NCBI RefSeq assembly: GCF_900069005.2
Contig: NZ_LN831272.1
Coordinates: 1-64,000 of the forward strand
Source of the DNA: Paenibacillus sp. GM2
Lineage (GTDB): Bacteria > Bacillota > Bacilli > Paenibacillales > Paenibacillaceae
Length of the DNA: 64,000 bases
Direction of reading: 5' to 3'
Position 1 is the stretch's first letter, and every line of letters begins with the position of its first letter. The position numbers were made by a program, and so were the translations under genes. The notes under the pieces were generated by a model. That model searched no databases. It was not told the origin of the DNA and saw nothing but the letters and a program-made list of their open reading frames with translations. This document shows positions 41,284 through 50,474 of the stretch, one piece after another.

Positions 41284-42498
41284 TTATTCGTCTTCGTCTT
41301 TCCATTTCTTAATCCAGGTAGATCTTAATCCAAATACCATAAGCACGGAGATGGCGAGACTCAGCAGGACCCACATTAAATTGTCCATCCATGATGCTGC
41401 CGCTAGAGGAATCCACATCAGAACCGTCAGTGCCAAGAGCAAGCGCGATGCAAGGCGGATTGCCTCTATTTTATGGGCTCCAGCTGGAAGCGGATAAAAG
41501 GCCGTAGCCGGCGAATCCGCATGAATTTGGTGCAATGAAGTAAGCTGGGTAGCGATCAGAAAAGTAAAGAACAGATACAGCCCGATCCCGAGCCAGCTTG
41601 CACCGTTCCAACCGGTAAGCACCATCCCCAGCAATGTCAATCTCGCTACAATCCCTAACAGTTCGCTACGTAGAAACGTCTTGGTAATCAAGAAACGGTA
41701 CGCGGTAGAACGCTGCCAAGGCGTTCTGTTGCCCACACCAGACAACCAGCGTCTGCGAATAACCTTTTGTCCGTCAGCCGGAACCTCAACAAACCAGCCC
41801 AGCCACATCATCACTTTAGACGCCCCGATCTTCTCCGCCTCGATCAGATTGTCCCATGCCACCGCATGCTTCATTGGAAAACGCAGAGCCAATACATAAT
41901 TGACGCCGACTAACAGCATAAAGATCAGGCTCTTCCAGGCAGGCTGCCATAACCAGGCGGCAAGCATAAGCAGAATAACGCACCAACGAAGCAGGCGATA
42001 GCCCATTCTGGCCCGGGCAGTTGTTATTCTAAGCTCCTGCCAAGAGCCATAGGCGCTGAGGATCTTAAGCAGAAGCAGGACGAGCATGACCATCCAGAGC
42101 GGTTTGGTATCCACTCCGCTGCGGATGTACAACGGCCAGACAAGCACTAAGATGAGAAACAGGCCGATCAGCTTGTATATCACACCGCTGCGATGGGACG
42201 GCGACAAATATTGCTTCATGTCAGCTTCCCTTGGCAACAGGAAGATAATATCAGCGGGCTGCATATAGGTGCGAAAACTCGAATAAACCGTCATCGGACC
42301 GAGCAAGAGCAGCATAATCCACAGAACCGGCAGCCCTGGCGGGATATTTTGCAGAAAATTAGTGTACCAGGCTGCGAACGCGATCAGCAGCAATAAGAAC
42401 AGAACAGCAACGCCGCTCTGAATGACATAGGGTATAAACGGGAGAACTTTGCTCCAAAACGAAGATTTGCGCTTTCGGCGCAGCTCTTGTAGTTCCAT
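41284..42498 (-). CDS. ecsB: ABC transporter permease, EcsB family
   Basis: 404 residues with roughly ten hydrophobic segments. It follows ecsA by three bases and matches EcsB in length and in the PADIIFLLPRE and SSLxQIHADS-like regions (TSLHQIHADSPATAFYPLP). EcsAB in Bacillus is needed for normal secretion, competence and site-2 protease function; its substrate is unknown. The ribosome site GGCGGAGA lies in the end of ecsA. Confidence 0.9.
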   Translation of the reverse strand: MELQELRRKRKSSFWSKVLPFIPYVIQSGVAVLFLLLLIAFAAWYTNFLQNIPPGLPVLWIMLLLLGPMTVYSSFRTYMQPADIIFLLPREADMKQYLSPSHRSGVIYKLIGLFLILVLVWPLYIRSGVDTKPLWMVMLVLLLLKILSAYGSWQELRITTARARMGYRLLRWCVILLMLAAWLWQPAWKSLIFMLLVGVNYVLALRFPMKHAVAWDNLIEAEKIGASKVMMWLGWFVEVPADGQKVIRRRWLSGVGNRTPWQRSTAYRFLITKTFLRSELLGIVARLTLLGMVLTGWNGASWLGIGLYLFFTFLIATQLTSLHQIHADSPATAFYPLPAGAHKIEAIRLASRLLLALTVLMWIPLAAASWMDNLMWVLLSLAISVLMVFGLRSTWIKKWKDEDE

Positions 42499-42501
42499 CT
42501 T

Positions 42502-43248
42502 CTAATCTCCGCCTTTAACTAAAGAATAGAAAATGTCTTCCAGCGCAGCCCCCGGCAGCTTGGCCTGCTCTGCAATCTCGGCAAGCGTCCCCTGGGCGAT
42601 GACCTCCCCCCGATGCAACACAATGAAGCGATCGCAATAGTTCTCGATCGTGGACAGGATGTGAGAGCTAAGAAGAATTGACGAGCCCTGCGCCCGCATC
42701 TCCATCATAAAGTCCAGCAAAGAGCGAATGCCCAGCGGGTCCAGGCCCAGAAACGGCTCATCAATGATATAAAGCGGCGGTCTGGCCACGAAGGCACACA
42801 TAATCATGACCTTTTGCTTCATCCCTTTGGATAAATGCATGGACAGGCTATCCGCTTTCTCCTCCATATTGAAGAGCTTCAGCAATCTTGCAGCCCTCTC
42901 TTCATAGTCTTCTTTCGCTACATTATACGCTCTGGCCGCGAATTCCAGATGCTCACGCACCGTCAATTCCTCATACAGCAGCGGAGATTCCGGTACAAAT
43001 GCGAGTGAAGATTGGTAGGCCTCCGGATTCTCTCCCCTGGTCTTGCCCTGGACGGTGATTCCACCACGGTGAGGCGACATCAGGCCCAGTATATGCTTCA
43101 TCGTCGTGCTCTTGCCTGCACCGTTCAGGCCGATTAAGCCGACCATTTCCCCCTTGTTCACGTTGAACTGAACATCGTGTAATACAGGACGTCCTATACT
43201 GTAACCGCCGCTTAGTTCCTCCACTTGCAATACGGGTGTCTCACTCAT
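42502..43248 (-). CDS. ecsA: ABC transporter ATP-binding protein EcsA
   Basis: 248 residues. Walker A LIGLNGAGKSTTMKHIL, signature LSKGMKQKVMIM, Walker B LYIIDEPFLGLDPLG and the H-loop LLSSHILSTIE are intact. The strong AGGGGGGAT site precedes ATG 43248. It pairs with EcsB as the ATPase of an exporter-type complex. The DEAD-box gene ends 30 bases upstream on the same strand, so read-through is possible. Confidence 0.93.
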   Translation of the reverse strand: MSETPVLQVEELSGGYSIGRPVLHDVQFNVNKGEMVGLIGLNGAGKSTTMKHILGLMSPHRGGITVQGKTRGENPEAYQSSLAFVPESPLLYEELTVREHLEFAARAYNVAKEDYEERAARLLKLFNMEEKADSLSMHLSKGMKQKVMIMCAFVARPPLYIIDEPFLGLDPLGIRSLLDFMMEMRAQGSSILLSSHILSTIENYCDRFIVLHRGEVIAQGTLAEIAEQAKLPGAALEDIFYSLVKGGD

Positions 43249-43277
43249 CGTTGAATCCCCCCTTTAACATTCATGGA

Positions 43278-44663
43278 TTACTGATTATTTTGCTTATCCT
43301 TAAGCCATTTCGGCGCCCCTTTATTTTTCCGATCCTGATCGCGGGCTTTCTTGCGGGCAGGAGCTGGAGCCGACTTGCTCGGCTGATTCCCCGCCTTATT
43401 GTTCTCCTTGGCTTTGGCAGGACGTCTGGGCTGCCCGGACTCCGAGATGCGAGCGGCGTCATTACTCCGCTCTTTTCCTTTGGAGGCTTGCCTTCCAGCA
43501 GGCGTATTGCTTCTCGTTCCAGGAAGTGCATCACCTTCAACAATCTGTCCCTTATATAACTGGCGCGGTGTTATCTCGATGCCTAATTCTCGCGAGAACT
43601 TGCGCATAATGAATTCTTCCTTGGACGAGACGAGCGAGACTGCCAGACCAGAGCGGCCCATGCGCCCAGTACGGCCCACGCGGTGAACGTAATGATCTGC
43701 ATCAATCGGCGGATCAAGGTTGATTACCAATGTCAGATTCTCGACATCAAGGCCGCGAGCGGCGACATCACTGGCGATGAGCAAGCGGATCTTGCCTTCC
43801 CTGAACCGGCGCAGCGTTACGCTGCGCACCGTCTTGTCCGCATCGCCATAGAGCGCTCCTGCGCTTAAGCCAACATAGTTCATCTTCGCCTCAACCTCGG
43901 CGATATCGGTTGTATTGTTAATAAATACGATTGCCCTCTCGGGATTAAAGTGACGTACGATCCGCCGCACCATATCGATCTTATCCCGGTCTTCACACTT
44001 GAAGTAAAGATGCTCCAGGCTCCGCGAAGTCCGCTGCTCCGGCTCGATGCCTACCTCAACAGGCTCCTTCATTTCCCGCCCTGCCAGAGCGCGAATATGC
44101 TCGTCAATCGTTGCCGACAGGAACAGCAGCTGACGGTCACGAAGCGTACCGCGCAAAATTCGTTCTACATCCGCCGTCCCGCCCAGCTTGAACATTTGGT
44201 CGACCTCATCCACTACGACCGTCCGTAAAGTATGCAGCTTGAGCTTCTTCATTTCAACGATCTCGCGAATTCGTCCTGGAGTGCCCACCACAAGCTGAGG
44301 ATGCTGACGCAGCCGTTCCAGCTGTCTCTTGATCGCTGCACCGCCAATTAGAGCTTGGACTGTAATTCCCAGAGCTTCCCCATATTTCTCAGCCTCGCGC
44401 TGAATCTGCATAGCCAATTCCTGCGTAGGCGCAAGAATAAGGCCCTGCAGCATCTTGTCAGGGGTCATCTTCTCCAGCATTGGCAGCAAATAAGCCAATG
44501 TCTTGCCGGTTCCCGTCTGGGATTGGGCAAGCACATCCCGGCCATCCAGAGCTGCCGGAATGCATTCCTCCTGTACGGGAGTCGGCTGCTGAATTCCATA
44601 ATCAGCGAGCTTCCCCGCAAGCTTCTCGCCTATTCCGAGGCTTGTAAAAGTTGTATTAGACAT
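43278..44663 (-). CDS. DEAD-box family ATP-dependent RNA helicase with DEVD motif
   Basis: 461 residues from ATG 44663 (AAGGATG upstream). The Q motif (FTSLGI...YGIQQPTPVQ), motif I AQSQTGTGKT, motif Ia LAPTQELA, motif II VVVDEVDQMF (DEVD in place of DEAD), motif III LSATID, motif V ARGLD and motif VI HRVGRTGRMG are present. The C-terminal 80 residues are basic and Pro/Ala/Lys-rich, as in RNA-chaperone helicases of the Csh group. It unwinds RNA in ribosome assembly, cold adaptation or mRNA decay; which one cannot be told. Confidence 0.93.
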   Translation of the reverse strand: MSNTTFTSLGIGEKLAGKLADYGIQQPTPVQEECIPAALDGRDVLAQSQTGTGKTLAYLLPMLEKMTPDKMLQGLILAPTQELAMQIQREAEKYGEALGITVQALIGGAAIKRQLERLRQHPQLVVGTPGRIREIVEMKKLKLHTLRTVVVDEVDQMFKLGGTADVERILRGTLRDRQLLFLSATIDEHIRALAGREMKEPVEVGIEPEQRTSRSLEHLYFKCEDRDKIDMVRRIVRHFNPERAIVFINNTTDIAEVEAKMNYVGLSAGALYGDADKTVRSVTLRRFREGKIRLLIASDVAARGLDVENLTLVINLDPPIDADHYVHRVGRTGRMGRSGLAVSLVSSKEEFIMRKFSRELGIEITPRQLYKGQIVEGDALPGTRSNTPAGRQASKGKERSNDAARISESGQPRRPAKAKENNKAGNQPSKSAPAPARKKARDQDRKNKGAPKWLKDKQNNQ

Positions 44664-44806
44664 TTTTTTCATCCTTATCATAAAATACTTGTTCAAATTT
44701 CGTTAGAGATAGCCGATTTATCAAACAACCTCTTCCTAATCATTTTATTATTTCCATTATATGCGATAACAGTAGAACACAACAAATGATCGCTGTACGA
44801 TACAAA

Positions 44807-44828
44807 AGCCGGCTGCTGCCAGCCGGCT
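44807..44828 (-). terminator. Hairpin terminator after the SDR gene
   Basis: AGCCGGCTG pairs perfectly with CAGCCGGCT around a CTGC loop, with TTTT following on the minus strand. Confidence 0.82.
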
Positions 44829-44839
44829 CAATAGCTCAC

Positions 44840-45616
44840 TTATTTCTTGTTCAGCATACTATAGCTTAAGCGGTCCGCAAGTCTTGGAAACAGCTGATAC
44901 AGTTTGATTCCTGCCGCCGCCAGCCTTGGCAGATTCACTTCTGCCTTCCGCTTCTCAATCGCTGATACCATTGCCTTGGCGACCCGTTCCGGCTTCATCA
45001 TGAACCACTTCACATTGTTCACATAATGACCTTCCGGATCGGCAATGCTGAAGAATGGAGTGTCAATCGGTCCCGGGTTAATCGTCGTCACCTGAATTCC
45101 ATGCTCGCGGAGTTCTTGACGCAATGAATTGCTGAAACCCAGCACCGCATGCTTTGTCGCAGAATAGGCCGTCGATTTAGACGTTCCCAGCTTCCCGGCC
45201 ATGGAGGCTACATTCACGATGATCCCGCTTCCCGCTTTCTTCATATGGGGAAGCACAGCCTTGGTACAGCGTACGACTCCCATATAGTTCACATTCATCA
45301 TTTCTGCAAACTCCGTGACAGGCATGGCCTCGCAATATTCGAACTTTCCGAAGCCGGCATTATTCACTAGACAATCAATATGTCCAAATTCCTTAATCAC
45401 CTGTTCAAAAGCAGCCTGAACCGATTCATCCTGACTTACATCAAGCTCAAGCATTCTGCAAGGTCCCATCATTCCAGTGCTTACGTTCTGCAATTTATGT
45501 AATGATCTCGCAGCGATCACAACCGTTGCTCCCCGCTCCGACAGCATCTGCGCCGTCAATGCCCCGATCCCGCTAGAAGCCCCTGTCACAACGATCACTT
45601 TATTATTCAGCGTCAT
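44840..45616 (-). CDS. Short-chain dehydrogenase/reductase
   Basis: 258 residues, classical SDR. VVTGASSGIGALTAQML binds the dinucleotide, LVNNAGFGKFE holds the NNAG motif, and VASMAGKLGTSKSTAYSATKHAV carries the Ser-Tyr-Lys triad. An Arg in the following segment (IAARSLHKL) suggests NADP(H). The substrate is unknown (DltE/YusZ-like). It follows the CheX-like gene by 44 bases and ends in a hairpin. Confidence 0.93.
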   Translation of the reverse strand: MTLNNKVIVVTGASSGIGALTAQMLSERGATVVIAARSLHKLQNVSTGMMGPCRMLELDVSQDESVQAAFEQVIKEFGHIDCLVNNAGFGKFEYCEAMPVTEFAEMMNVNYMGVVRCTKAVLPHMKKAGSGIIVNVASMAGKLGTSKSTAYSATKHAVLGFSNSLRQELREHGIQVTTINPGPIDTPFFSIADPEGHYVNNVKWFMMKPERVAKAMVSAIEKRKAEVNLPRLAAAGIKLYQLFPRLADRLSYSMLNKK

Positions 45617-45660
45617 GGTTATTCAACTCCCAGCTCCTATTATATGCCAGGCTCTACCTC

Positions 45661-46116
45661 TTATGAAACCATGACTTGAATATCTAGTTCGCCGATCCCT
45701 TCCATCAATAACGGGATACATAAAGCCTTGCGTGCCGGCAGGTCATTTTGCCCGGTCTTAATAACGCGAGGCGGAGTGATGTCTACAATAATTCCCTGGT
45801 TGGACAAAATCGTACTCGCATTGCCGCTAATCATATTTCCAAGCTCAGAGATCGCGCTCTGTCCCATTTCATCCATTTCCGTCAACACAAACCCGCCCAT
45901 CATGGCCGATACGATCCGCAGAGCTACGCTCTCCTGCAGTCCAAATACAACCATACCGCTAAAATGACCGCTCATATCAATCTGAATCCAAATATGATCC
46001 CGGGCCGGCACAACGTCCTTAATCCCCAAATTTCCAGTAGAAGGGCTAATCTGTACTACTTGTTCAATCACAGACCGAGCTGACTCAAGAAAAGGATTTA
46101 TCATTTCCGCTTTCAC
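45661..46116 (-). CDS. CheX/CheC-like chemotaxis phosphatase
   Basis: 151 residues. SELGNMISGNASTIL is the CheC/CheX/FliY active helix (ExxN), whose Glu and Asn drive dephosphorylation of CheY-P. MVVFGLQESVALRIVSAMMG and ALCIPLLMEGIGELDIQVMVS match the CheX domain ends. With a single helix motif it is CheX-type. There are no other chemotaxis genes near. The start is a GTG with AGGGG upstream; ATG 46104 is in frame. Confidence 0.88.
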   Translation of the reverse strand: MKAEMINPFLESARSVIEQVVQISPSTGNLGIKDVVPARDHIWIQIDMSGHFSGMVVFGLQESVALRIVSAMMGGFVLTEMDEMGQSAISELGNMISGNASTILSNQGIIVDITPPRVIKTGQNDLPARKALCIPLLMEGIGELDIQVMVS

Positions 46117-46381
46117 TATTTGGTCCCCTTTTCACAGAAAGTTAATCGATACTAAAGTCCCGTAATTTGATTAAATTTATTATACTTTATTACCAGATAT
46201 AAGTCATTATAAATTGAATTATGCTGAATGAACTAGATCTTTGTCACGAGAAAGGCGGGTTCGTACCCTATCATTGCCTTAGGCTATAAAAATCACCTAT
46301 AATTATTAAAATAAATATTATAAGGTTTATGACCGCACTCAGCGGACTAGTGGAGTACGGTGGAAGAAAGGAGGATGTGGG

Positions 46382-47284
46382 ATGAACATCAGTCAACTGG
46401 AGACACTAATCACCATTTCCAAAACGAAAAGCTTCCGCAAAGCAGGTGAATTGCTGAATCTGACTCAGCCAGCCGTCTCTGCGCAAATCAAAAGCTTGGA
46501 AGATGAATTCAAAAGCGTCCTGGTCGACCGCAATCAGCCGGTGACACTTACGGACCGCGGTCAGGTATTCCTGGAGAAAGCGGAACAAATTCTGGATATC
46601 GTTGAAGAACTGAAGCAGAAGCTATCCGACATGGAGCATACGCCTCAAGGGCATATTGTGCTTGGCACAACGACCTCTATCGCCATTCAAATATTGCCTC
46701 GGATATTATCCTATTTCCAAGATCAATTTCCAATGATCAAGACGACGATCCAATCCATGCCTTCATCTCTTATTTATCAGAACGTGGAGCAAGGACTGGT
46801 GGATATCGGTATAGGCTATCTGATTGAGAATAATCCCCATGTATTATCCTCAGTGCTATACTACGATACGTTTGAATTGGCGGTATCTCCGCTTCACCCA
46901 TTAGCCAGTACGACCTCGCCTACACTGGATTCACTGAAGGATGTTCCACTGATTATGCTCTCCCCGGATACTGTTGGACGGATGTTCGTTGACAACCTTT
47001 TTAAGCGGAATGGCATTGAACCTCATATCGTCATGGAATTGTCCAGCAGTGAGGAAGTAAAGCGTATGATCGAGATTAATCTTGGAGCTGCCATCATCTC
47101 CAAGCAATCTATTCTGCGCGAGCTTCGCCAGGGAAGCTTAAAGACAATCGCGATTCCTGAACTGGAGGCCACTCACCCCGTTGGCGTCATTTATAAGTCC
47201 AGCAGATACATTAACTCCGCCATGCAGCAATTTCTCGGTGACCTGAAAGGGATGCCTGAGACCCACTTTATTAGCTCAGAATAA
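46382..47284 (+). CDS. LysR-family transcriptional regulator
   Basis: 300 residues. N-terminal HTH: ISKTKSFRKAGELLNLTQPAVSAQIKSLEDEF; the C-terminal 200 residues are the substrate-binding-like effector domain (GHIVLGTTTSIAIQILP). GAAAGGAGG precedes the ATG. The upstream gap 46117-46381 is AT-rich with no gene. It is followed after 38 bases by a PHP phosphatase gene that is probably co-transcribed. The effector is unknown. Confidence 0.92.
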   Translation: MNISQLETLITISKTKSFRKAGELLNLTQPAVSAQIKSLEDEFKSVLVDRNQPVTLTDRGQVFLEKAEQILDIVEELKQKLSDMEHTPQGHIVLGTTTSIAIQILPRILSYFQDQFPMIKTTIQSMPSSLIYQNVEQGLVDIGIGYLIENNPHVLSSVLYYDTFELAVSPLHPLASTTSPTLDSLKDVPLIMLSPDTVGRMFVDNLFKRNGIEPHIVMELSSSEEVKRMIEINLGAAIISKQSILRELRQGSLKTIAIPELEATHPVGVIYKSSRYINSAMQQFLGDLKGMPETHFISSE

Positions 47285-47322
47285 TCCCAATCTTGAGACA
47301 GCTAAGAAAGGAGTCCTTAATT

Positions 47323-48132
47323 ATGAAATTTGATCTTCATACCCATCATTTCCGGTGCGGTCATGCCGATGGCGATATCTCCGATTACATTGAAGCGGGA
47401 ATCGCTGCCGGATTGTCTGTTATTGGCATCAGTGATCATACCCCTTATTTCGGGAGCAAGGAGGATCAAGCTCATCCGCGCATTGCCATGGCCAAATCGG
47501 CATTTGCAGGCTATGTTGAGGAAGTGCTATCCCTCAAGCAGAAGTACGCAGGAAAGATCGATGTTCTTCTCGGTATTGAATCCGATTATTTTCCGGAGCA
47601 TGTCGAGATTTATAGAGATATTCTAAGTCAGTACCCGTTTGATTATGTGATCGGCTCCGTGCATAGCGTCAAGGATGTGAGTATCTTCAATAAGAACCGC
47701 TGGAAGGGACTCAGCCCTCAACAACAAATTGCCGATAAAGAAGCCTATTATGAATTGATTCGTGATTCGGCACGCTCCGGAATGTTCCAGATTCTTGGCC
47801 ATATCGATGCCATGAAGGGCAACTATCCCGCCTTCTCGGATATCCCGGCTGCTGCAGCGATCGACGAAACATTGCAGGTCATCGCCGACCACAAGGTCGC
47901 GATCGAGATCAACACCTCTGGCAAGACCAAGCTGTCCGGAGGATGGTACCCGGCTGATTCAATCCTGGAGCGAGCGCTTCATTATGGAGTAGAGGTCACC
48001 TTTGGATCTGATGCTCATATCCCATCCCGGGTCGGGGATGAAGGGGAAGATGTAGCCGACCGGCTGCGCGAGATTGGGTTTGATCATTGGGTTTATTTCA
48101 AGAACAAGCAAAAAATAAGCGTACCTCTCTAA
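47323..48132 (+). CDS. Histidinol-phosphatase-like PHP-family hydrolase
   Basis: 269 residues from ATG 47323 (AAGGAG upstream). HTHHFRCGHADGDISDYI is the PHP metal-binding opening; ISDHTPYFGSKEDQAHPR, LGIESDYFPEH, IGSVHSVKD, LGHIDAMKGN and FGSDAHIP supply the remaining His/Asp/Glu ligands. It matches HisJ of the PHP type, the last-but-one step of histidine synthesis, yet no his genes are near. Its link to a LysR gene suggests either regulated expression or another phosphomonoester substrate. Confidence 0.88.
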   Translation: MKFDLHTHHFRCGHADGDISDYIEAGIAAGLSVIGISDHTPYFGSKEDQAHPRIAMAKSAFAGYVEEVLSLKQKYAGKIDVLLGIESDYFPEHVEIYRDILSQYPFDYVIGSVHSVKDVSIFNKNRWKGLSPQQQIADKEAYYELIRDSARSGMFQILGHIDAMKGNYPAFSDIPAAAAIDETLQVIADHKVAIEINTSGKTKLSGGWYPADSILERALHYGVEVTFGSDAHIPSRVGDEGEDVADRLREIGFDHWVYFKNKQKISVPL

Positions 48133-48205
48133 GAGGCAGATTCGGCTTCGAATCTTGACTTCAACCGGGCCTTCCGATGCTCACGTATTAACTGCGATCA
48201 CGTAT
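48128..48205. repeat. Decayed partial copy of the 186-bp repeat element
   Basis: GCAGATTCGGCTTCGAATC, then TTGACTTCAACCGGGCCTTCC and GATGCTCACGTA match the middle of the intact unit at 53341 with scattered substitutions and without the terminal inverted repeats. The remaining part of 48133-48401 holds no gene I can support. Confidence 0.7.
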
Positions 48206-48401
48206 ATGCACATATAGACAAAAAAAGGGAACCCGAGCAATCTCGCCGGATTCCAGATACAAATATATTCAAAAGGGGGTCATGTATTAAGTGTACCCCC
48301 TGACTATTAGGGTTCGATCACAGTAATATTTCATTTGTGTAACAAATCACCTCGTAATCCAAAAGCGTACTTTTGGAGTCGCCTGCTATAATAATTATCT
48401 A

Positions 48402-48971
48402 TTAAAGTCGTATTGAATACACCTTCAATCGGCAATATTCATCGCTGCAATGACCTACGCTATTATCCGCATAAGCCTGGAAGGACAACCCCAGCTTCTG
48501 CAGCACCCGTTCAGAGGCAGGATTGTCTACCCCGCATCGCGCCTCGACTTCATTCAATCCAAGCACTTCAGCACCAAAGTGAAGCAATAATCCTGCGGCC
48601 TCAGTCGCAATCCCCAGGTTCCAGAAGGGCGGCGATATCAGGTACCCCAGCCGCGCCTTACCGTTCAGCTCTGACCACTGTTGCAGAGAACAAATGCCAA
48701 TCACCTCATCTGTCTCTTTCCAGATCACCGCGAAGTGCAAATCATGCAGATTCCGGTAACTCTCCTCAAAGTAGCGAAACAGCCGCTTTGGAAAAAGCAA
48801 GGTGTCCGGTTGAAAAGACATATGCCGCTGGGTACGGGGATCCGTTACATATTGAAATAATAGCTTGCTATCCTCAGACTCTATTTTTCGCAGCCGTAGC
48901 CGTTCGCTCTCCAATACGGGAAATTTCATTTTCAGCTGCTGCTGCATGCTTAACTGCTGCTTCGTGTCCAT
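48402..48971 (-). CDS. GNAT-family N-acetyltransferase (RimJ/RimL-like)
   Basis: 189 residues from ATG 48971 (GGGAG upstream). LESERLRLRKIESEDS, HFAVIWKETDEVIGICSL, ARLGYLISPPFWNLGIATEAAGLLL (acetyl-CoA loop region) and VEARCGVDNPASERVLQKLGL are typical of the RimJ/RimL group. The acceptor is unknown. Its first 33 codons lie inside the 3' end of the DUF1361 gene in another frame, an unusually long same-strand overlap. Confidence 0.88.
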   Translation of the reverse strand: MDTKQQLSMQQQLKMKFPVLESERLRLRKIESEDSKLLFQYVTDPRTQRHMSFQPDTLLFPKRLFRYFEESYRNLHDLHFAVIWKETDEVIGICSLQQWSELNGKARLGYLISPPFWNLGIATEAAGLLLHFGAEVLGLNEVEARCGVDNPASERVLQKLGLSFQAYADNSVGHCSDEYCRLKVYSIRL

Positions 48972-49713
48972 GTTCTCGCTCCCTTTCAATAGAAGCCATA
49001 CTGCTCCCGAGTTTCCCGAATAAATAGAGCAACAAATAACAAAAGGCAGTCACCAGAAAAACCCATTTGCAGAAGCCCCACGCATGTCGTAAATTATCTA
49101 TTTGTAAAAAATACTTCGCCGTCTCCCGTAGTACAATGATCGGGGTTTGCAGAATATCCCAACTGTTCCAGCGGTTAAAGCGGCCCAGATAAACCCCGAA
49201 GCTGCTGAGCAGCAGGACGGCGATAGCAAAAGACCAGCCGACGAAGCTGCCGTAGGCTCTGCGCACCAGTTGATGTACCGAAGCAAGCGCCAGCGAACCT
49301 AGAGCCAGACCGATAATAGCTGTAAAGAATACCGTATTTAAATGATTCCAGAAGGATATATCCTCCCAGAAGCGTGGAGATTGGGTGGGATAGCGCACAA
49401 AGGGATGCAATAGATCTGTAATCAAATAAGCCGCATTCGGATAAAAAAACAGCCATAACAGACCGAATATCAAATACAATCCTCTTCTTGCGGTACGGGA
49501 ATGGAGCAGGCTGACCAGGTCTAGCATTACGGCAAATCCGAGTGGAATCCAGGCAAGAAAAGTGTTCCAGATCAAAAATAAATAAGGGGGTCTGCCCCCG
49601 CTCGGCAATCTCGTCTCCGCTACATATTTCATTCCAATTATCGTTGCGATGAATAGCATTATATAGATAACGAATTTCATCGGATATCCTAATTCCTTGA
49701 GTCGCTGTTGCAA
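48874..49713 (-). CDS. DUF1361 integral membrane protein
   Basis: 279 residues with about six membrane helices; LWLFFYPNAAYLITDLLH and SFGVYLGRFNRWNSWDI are the DUF1361 signatures. Function unknown. The last 40 residues (after LLLYLFGKLGSS) are polar and Glu/Ala/Arg-rich and overlap the start of the following GNAT gene by 98 bases. This tail exceeds the usual family end and may come from loss of the original stop codon. Confidence 0.85.
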   Translation of the reverse strand: MQQRLKELGYPMKFVIYIMLFIATIIGMKYVAETRLPSGGRPPYLFLIWNTFLAWIPLGFAVMLDLVSLLHSRTARRGLYLIFGLLWLFFYPNAAYLITDLLHPFVRYPTQSPRFWEDISFWNHLNTVFFTAIIGLALGSLALASVHQLVRRAYGSFVGWSFAIAVLLLSSFGVYLGRFNRWNSWDILQTPIIVLRETAKYFLQIDNLRHAWGFCKWVFLVTAFCYLLLYLFGKLGSSMASIEREREHGHEAAVKHAAAAENEISRIGERTATAAKNRV

Positions 49714-49847
49714 GGCATTCTCCTCCTCTCTGCCTACTTACGAAGCATGTTCAGATTCCGTACCTCATATACGTATCGGGGCAACGGATAGTTACGGCTT
49801 AAGATTCGGGGATATATATACGAGCAGAGATTACAAGGCCGAACCCT

Positions 49848-50405
49848 TTATTTCTCCATCGCTTCATTCCTTAATACCATGTGGATATGATCCTCCCAGA
49901 CGCCATTGATCTTCAAATACTTATAAGCCAACCCTTCATGATAGAAGCCAAGCTTCTCCACAACCTTCAAGGACGCCCCATTCCTTGGCATAATATTAGC
50001 TTCAATTCTGTGCAAACCCATTTCTGCAAAGGCGTATTCAATAACGGCCTGCAGCGCCTCTGTCATGAAGCCCTGATTCCGCTCCCGCCCGGCCAGACCA
50101 TACCCTAAATGACAGGACTGAAACGCTCCTCTTGTGATGTTACTAAGCGAGATCGACCCGATAATCCGTTCCGGCTCATCAGTGCGGGCTATCCACCACT
50201 TGCACATTTCTCCTCGATAGCTCATCATTATGCTTTGTCTAAGCTGCTCTTTTTGATACAATTCTGAATAGTAATCTTCCGATCGAAGCGGCTCCCATTC
50301 AGCCAGGGAACTGCGGTTATCCTGCAGATACCGGACTACAGCACCACTGTCCTGGTCATCCAGCATTCTCAAGGTTAGACGATCCGTATAAAGTATTGAT
50401 TTCAT
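49848..50405 (-). CDS. GNAT-family N-acetyltransferase (RimJ/RimL-like)
   Basis: 185 residues from ATG 50405 (GAGGAG upstream). LYTDRLTLRMLDDQDSGAVV, CKWWIARTDEPERIIGSISL, CHLGYGLAGRERNQGFMTEAL (CoA-binding loop) and RIEANIMPRNGASLKVVEKLGF are family landmarks close to ribosomal-protein-alanine N-acetyltransferases. Similar type to the GNAT at 48402 but not adjacent in sequence. Its substrate is unknown. The gap 49714-49847 holds nothing I can identify. Confidence 0.9.
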   Translation of the reverse strand: MKSILYTDRLTLRMLDDQDSGAVVRYLQDNRSSLAEWEPLRSEDYYSELYQKEQLRQSIMMSYRGEMCKWWIARTDEPERIIGSISLSNITRGAFQSCHLGYGLAGRERNQGFMTEALQAVIEYAFAEMGLHRIEANIMPRNGASLKVVEKLGFYHEGLAYKYLKINGVWEDHIHMVLRNEAMEK

Positions 50406-50474
50406 AGTTCTCCTCACATTTTCATATCAGCTTATCCATTAATGAATTTTGTAACGATAAAGGAGTGCTCACCT

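Noticed and set aside
48214-48260. Terminator after the PHP phosphatase gene
   Set aside because: GGAA/CGAG and CTCG/TTCC can pair only with several mismatches and no T-run follows.
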